Shown here piece after piece: positions 59,748 through 62,793 of a DNA stretch of 62,793 nucleotides. The stretch is from a bacterium (GTDB lineage Bacteria > Chlamydiota > Chlamydiia > Chlamydiales > SM23-39). The translations under genes were made by a program, and so were the position numbers. Positions within the stretch are counted from its first letter, which is position 1. Each line of letters begins with the position of its first letter. The notes beneath the pieces were generated by a model. That model did no database searches and was not told the DNA's origin. It saw nothing but the letters and a program-made list of their open reading frames with translations. Where the stretch lies: NCBI GenBank assembly GCA_021781995.1, contig JAJXVT010000005.1, forward strand, positions 1 to 62,793, given 5' to 3'.

Positions 59748-61892
59748 ATGATCGGTGTACCTTTTCAATTAATCAGTGGTCTGCTAAGCTCTCGCGTTCA
59801 AAAAAAACTGCATATGAAAGTTTTCAATACATTTGTTCATTCCATCCTCCTCGCAACGGAGCCCGCTCTTATCGCTTATCCTCTTTCTGAGACACCTTCG
59901 ATCCGAGAAATCGTCATCATCCCAGACTTGCGAAGTCTTTCGTATGACGAAGCGATAAAATTTCTCTCATTGATTGAATCAGACTCTTTTGAGGAGCGAT
60001 GCTCCGAGGAACAATTGGACCAAATCAATGAATTCGTCGCGTTTCTTGCGATGGGGGGCTCTAGCGATGCCGAACAACTCGAGCTTTTGCAAGACACTGC
60101 GTCTCTTTTTGATGCGGGTGGGTATCAATACACCTACACCCTTGGCGATGGTGAAGTCATTACCTGCAAGAGTTGGACCAAAAAACATTGGGACCGTACG
60201 AGATCGTTTGTTAAGAAACACAAAAAAGCGATCATCGTCGGCGCGATTGTCGTCGTTGCAGTGGCCGTTGTGGTCGTGGCAGCCGTTGCCATATCCTCAT
60301 CTGCCGCAGGTGCTGTAGCAGCGGGTGGCGCCGCCTCTGTCGGCGCGCTCGATTCAGGTGCTGGCGGAGACAGCTCATCAACCTCGTTTACCTCCTCTTT
60401 GCAAGAAGAAATCTCCTCGTTTAAAGAAACGGTTGCGCCAGAACAACTCGCAGCTATTCTCGAATCGAATGATATCTCAATTGAAGAGAACGGACGGATC
60501 ATAGGCTCAGTCTTTGCGCATAAAGCATTGGATAACGTCGCCTCTCAAGCAGCCCGGGATCCTCATTTTGCACAAGAATTGCAAAACCTTAGTTCCTATT
60601 ATACCCCCACGTCTTGGACTTCTAATTCCGCAGATTACGCTTTCTCTACCGATTACACATCTACATGCGTCGGTAACGACATCGATTTAAATACACTGAT
60701 TTATCAAACGCGCGGAGACTGGGCGCTTGATTCTGGATACTACACCCAAGCAGCCCAAGATTTTGGCAACGCGATCGAGATTGAGCCGAACAACGCGAGT
60801 TCTTATTTAGGCAGAGGCGTTGCCAACTTCGAGCTTGGCCACTATGAAGCAAGCGTCGCTGATTACAACGCATACGTAGCTCGCGCTGCGCAATCCTTTT
60901 CAGTTATCGAGTTTTCTAAAGGTTTTGCTAGAGGATTGCCCCACGGAATTTATGATTCTGGCGAAGGATTTTGGCTATTTGTCACAGACCTCGCATGCCA
61001 TCCTATTCAAACCAGCGAGCAAGTGTATCAATCTCTTGCCGCTCTCAGCACCCTTGCTAAAGCAGGAGAATGGGGGCAGATTGCAGGCGCCATCTCGCCC
61101 GAAATCCGCCAACTCATCATGGAGTGGGATAGTCTCTCTTTTCGTGAAAAAGGAGAGCTTTCCGGCTACGCCTTCGGCAAGCACGGCGCAGATCTTTTCA
61201 TCCCCGGAGCCACCGCAACAGTGGTGGCAAAAGGATCTGCTGCGGCTAAAGAATTGGGGGTTATTTGCAAAAACCTCCAGTCAGCGGAGAAACTTTTGGT
61301 CTTAGAGGCTGTGGCCGAAGGTGGCACAGCAGGGATAAATATTAGGGAAGTGGTTATTTCTGCAAATAGAACTCTTGCCGTGGGAGAGGATCTTGGATTT
61401 ACCACAAAAGAGATAGCAGCACTTAAACAATCCGGCGAATTAGAGCAGGTCATCGGCAAAGGGCGAGATTTTTTTGCAGGCAATCCTGAAATGCAGACGT
61501 CCTATGATTTGTTTAAGGCGGCTCAAGAGAATTTGAAGCCCTATGTGAAGCAAGCTATGCCGGAAACAGAAGTTCGCGATTTGATCCATCAAAGTGGTAT
61601 AGCTACATTCCAAAGACCCCCTGGAATTCCGGATCATTATTTGGTGAGAATTACGGATAAGGGGGCTGGTATGGAGTATGTTCATCCAAATAACAAAGAT
61701 CTGTCAGTAAGAGTGATGCCAGGTAAGCCGCACAGTCCTAATTCACTTCAACAAAAAACGTATGTCGTGCAAATGGTTGGTAAAAAGGCTTTAGATAATA
61801 ACGGAAATTTAGTGAATCCAAAATTGCCTGAGGCTCACATCCCTTTAGATGAGTTTATTTATAAGGAGGAGGTAAATTGTGTATCCCAATGA
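59748..61892 (+). CDS. Chlamydial polymorphic toxin with C-terminal toxin domain
   Basis: A 714-residue protein. Residues 1-150 form a helical N-terminal domain without a signal peptide. KKHKK then leads into a strong membrane segment (161-183), and an Ala/Gly/Ser linker follows (184-215). TPR-like helices occupy 322-382, and a helical pre-toxin region 385-600 (GFARGLPHGIYDSGEGFW, AGEWGQIAGAIS, ELGVICKNL) resembles, from memory, a backbone shared by several parachlamydial proteins. Residues about 610-705 form the toxin domain: RPPGIPDHYLVRI, RVMPGKPHSP, DNNGNLV and HIPLDEF. I recall such tips at the ends of Rhs and haemagglutinin-type toxins but do not know the activity. The stop overlaps the immunity-fusion gene by 14 bases. 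The start at ATG 59748 lacks a clear ribosome-binding site; 59814 is an alternative. Confidence 0.8.
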   Translation: MIGVPFQLISGLLSSRVQKKLHMKVFNTFVHSILLATEPALIAYPLSETPSIREIVIIPDLRSLSYDEAIKFLSLIESDSFEERCSEEQLDQINEFVAFLAMGGSSDAEQLELLQDTASLFDAGGYQYTYTLGDGEVITCKSWTKKHWDRTRSFVKKHKKAIIVGAIVVVAVAVVVVAAVAISSSAAGAVAAGGAASVGALDSGAGGDSSSTSFTSSLQEEISSFKETVAPEQLAAILESNDISIEENGRIIGSVFAHKALDNVASQAARDPHFAQELQNLSSYYTPTSWTSNSADYAFSTDYTSTCVGNDIDLNTLIYQTRGDWALDSGYYTQAAQDFGNAIEIEPNNASSYLGRGVANFELGHYEASVADYNAYVARAAQSFSVIEFSKGFARGLPHGIYDSGEGFWLFVTDLACHPIQTSEQVYQSLAALSTLAKAGEWGQIAGAISPEIRQLIMEWDSLSFREKGELSGYAFGKHGADLFIPGATATVVAKGSAAAKELGVICKNLQSAEKLLVLEAVAEGGTAGINIREVVISANRTLAVGEDLGFTTKEIAALKQSGELEQVIGKGRDFFAGNPEMQTSYDLFKAAQENLKPYVKQAMPETEVRDLIHQSGIATFQRPPGIPDHYLVRITDKGAGMEYVHPNNKDLSVRVMPGKPHSPNSLQQKTYVVQMVGKKALDNNGNLVNPKLPEAHIPLDEFIYKEEVNCVSQ

Positions 61893-62793
61893 AAATTCAA
61901 CACTGGAATCATTTTTAGAAGAAGTTACTGGTATTTCTGATAAAGAGTATCAGCGAAGAGTATGGATTCGAGGCGAAGGCCCAGAATGCGATGATTTTGA
62001 CGAAGCAGTTTGCCGTTATTCCAACGTAGCGGATTGTGTATTTGAAGAATATAAAGAATGCGGCATTTCGGATTATCAATTTGAATTAATTAAGAAATTC
62101 CATGAAAACTTTAAAAAATTTTGGCAGGACAACGATCTTCCTCAATTATTTATCGACACGCCTGAATGGACTAAGATCACGCTGATGGCAAAAGATGTAT
62201 TGCAGGCTTTCGGCTATCAAAGGAACCGCGTGCAAAAATACTCGATTCACTACCAAAACTTGGTCGGTACGCTGTATACCTGTAGCGATGGCAAAAAACC
62301 AGGAATTATGCTGTTGTCCGGCTCTGATGGTGGTGTGCCTGGGAAAAATGCGATTCCAGAATCATTTGTAGAATATTTGGTGAAAAGCGGATTTACGGTA
62401 CTTGCTCTCGCTTATTTTGGTATGGATCGTTTACCTAATGCTTTGGAAAATATACCGCTGGAGTATTTCATCTCTGCGATTGAATGGTTCAAACGGCAAG
62501 CTTATGTAGACCCTTTTCGTATCGGGATCATTGGCCAGTCTCGAGGCGGGGAGCTGGCTTTATTACTAGCTTCTTCTTTTCCTGAACTCATTCAAGCAGT
62601 TGTAGCGTGCTCGCCTTGTAATATGATCTGTGGAGGTTTCCCGCACCCAAATCGGCCGGCATGGACTTGCCACCATAAGCCTCTTACTCCTTATTTGTCG
62701 GGATTATCGAACGCAGATGATGATTTGGCCGAAGCGGACGACATTAGGATGGCCATTGAAAGTAATAAGATTCCGCGACATGCAAATACTGCT
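61879..62793 (+). CDS. Immunity domain fused to a BAAT/dienelactone-hydrolase domain (runs off the window)
   Basis: The frame opens at GTG 61879, with GGAGG 10 bases upstream inside the toxin gene, and stays open to the window end (305 codons). Residues 1-115 match the stand-alone immunity protein at 293-658, including RVWIRGEGPECDDFDE and QLFIDTPEW. Residues from about 120 form an alpha/beta hydrolase like the C-terminal domain of bile-acid-CoA:amino-acid N-acyltransferase and related acyl-CoA thioesterases: LLSGSDGGVPG, VLALAYFGMDRLP, the nucleophile elbow GQSRGGE with Ser221, and PAWTCHHKPL. The usual Ig-like N-terminal domain of that family is replaced by the immunity domain. No stop or frameshift lies at the junction. 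A hydrolase that is tethered to, or guards against, the toxin is inferred. Confidence 0.75.
   Translation, partial: MYPNENSTLESFLEEVTGISDKEYQRRVWIRGEGPECDDFDEAVCRYSNVADCVFEEYKECGISDYQFELIKKFHENFKKFWQDNDLPQLFIDTPEWTKITLMAKDVLQAFGYQRNRVQKYSIHYQNLVGTLYTCSDGKKPGIMLLSGSDGGVPGKNAIPESFVEYLVKSGFTVLALAYFGMDRLPNALENIPLEYFISAIEWFKRQAYVDPFRIGIIGQSRGGELALLLASSFPELIQAVVACSPCNMICGGFPHPNRPAWTCHHKPLTPYLSGLSNADDDLAEADDIRMAIESNKIPRHANTA

Noticed and set aside
1..62793. CRISPR arrays, rRNA genes and integrase or transposase genes
   Set aside because: I looked for regularly spaced short repeats, rRNA-like sequence and mobility enzymes and saw none. The repeats found are gene-internal, MITE-like or part of the toxin array.

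Overview
This window looks like a chromosomal segment of an environmental, amoeba-associated chlamydia (order Parachlamydiales; Waddlia or Parachlamydia relatives are the nearest I can suggest, and no species can be named from the sequence). Three things point there. First, core genes lie in groupings I recall from Chlamydia: sucC-sucD, htrA, an M16 protease and ftsY; phnP-like and hflX; rplM-rpsI. Second, the accessory genes are of the eukaryote-mimicking kind typical of these symbionts: SET-domain proteins, LRR-kinase fusions, RING-like proteins and a giant DUF3638/DUF3645-type protein. Third, a citrate synthase is present, which animal-pathogenic Chlamydiaceae lack. By eye the base composition is mid-40s percent GC.

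Layout. 1-760: the tail of a toxin/immunity array, with an immunity-gene end, an orphan toxin tip, an immunity gene and a 123-bp direct repeat. 766-5337: ftsY (-), then the sucC-sucD-M50 protease-lipoprotein operon (+). 5392-15434 (-): an accessory block with an unknown 535-residue protein and a 2653-residue P-loop protein. 15529-21932 (-): htrA, the M16 protease, two small unknown genes and a divergent protein kinase. 22117-26026 (+): a TIGR04255-like protein, mdh, citrate synthase and prolyl aminopeptidase. 25992-30752: a repeat-bearing membrane protein (-), an FAD oxidoreductase (+) and two tandem LRR-kinases (-). 30798-35886 (+): phnP-like, hflX, radC, mtaB and an unknown protein. 35987-39881: two SET-domain genes, a methyltransferase-like gene (-) with a possible frameshift, and rlmB. 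39863-44577: a membrane protein (-), glgB and ligA. 44578-50765: a 170-bp inverted-repeat element, secreted unknowns, two tandem RING-like membrane proteins, small unknowns and an HELGH membrane protease. 50797-59586: an ABC-F ATPase, a second HEFGH protease, miaB, rplM-rpsI, a hotdog thioesterase, an M32 carboxypeptidase and an LptF/G permease. 59748-62793 (+): a full-length polymorphic toxin, followed by an immunity protein fused to a BAAT/dienelactone-hydrolase domain that runs off the window.

How the genes fit together. SucCD, Mdh and citrate synthase supply tricarboxylic-acid-cycle steps. HtrA, M16, M50 and M32 enzymes handle protein quality control and peptide turnover. RplM/RpsI, MiaB, MtaB, RlmB, HflX and ABC-F serve the ribosome and tRNA. 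Between these housekeeping blocks lie candidate host-directed effectors, mostly as tandem paralogue pairs (kinases, SET, RING, HExGH proteases). The most unusual system is the toxin/immunity locus seen at both ends: homologous toxin tips and immunity genes appear in three states (full toxin, orphan tip, immunity fused to a hydrolase), which suggests recombining toxin modules in an obligate intracellular bacterium.
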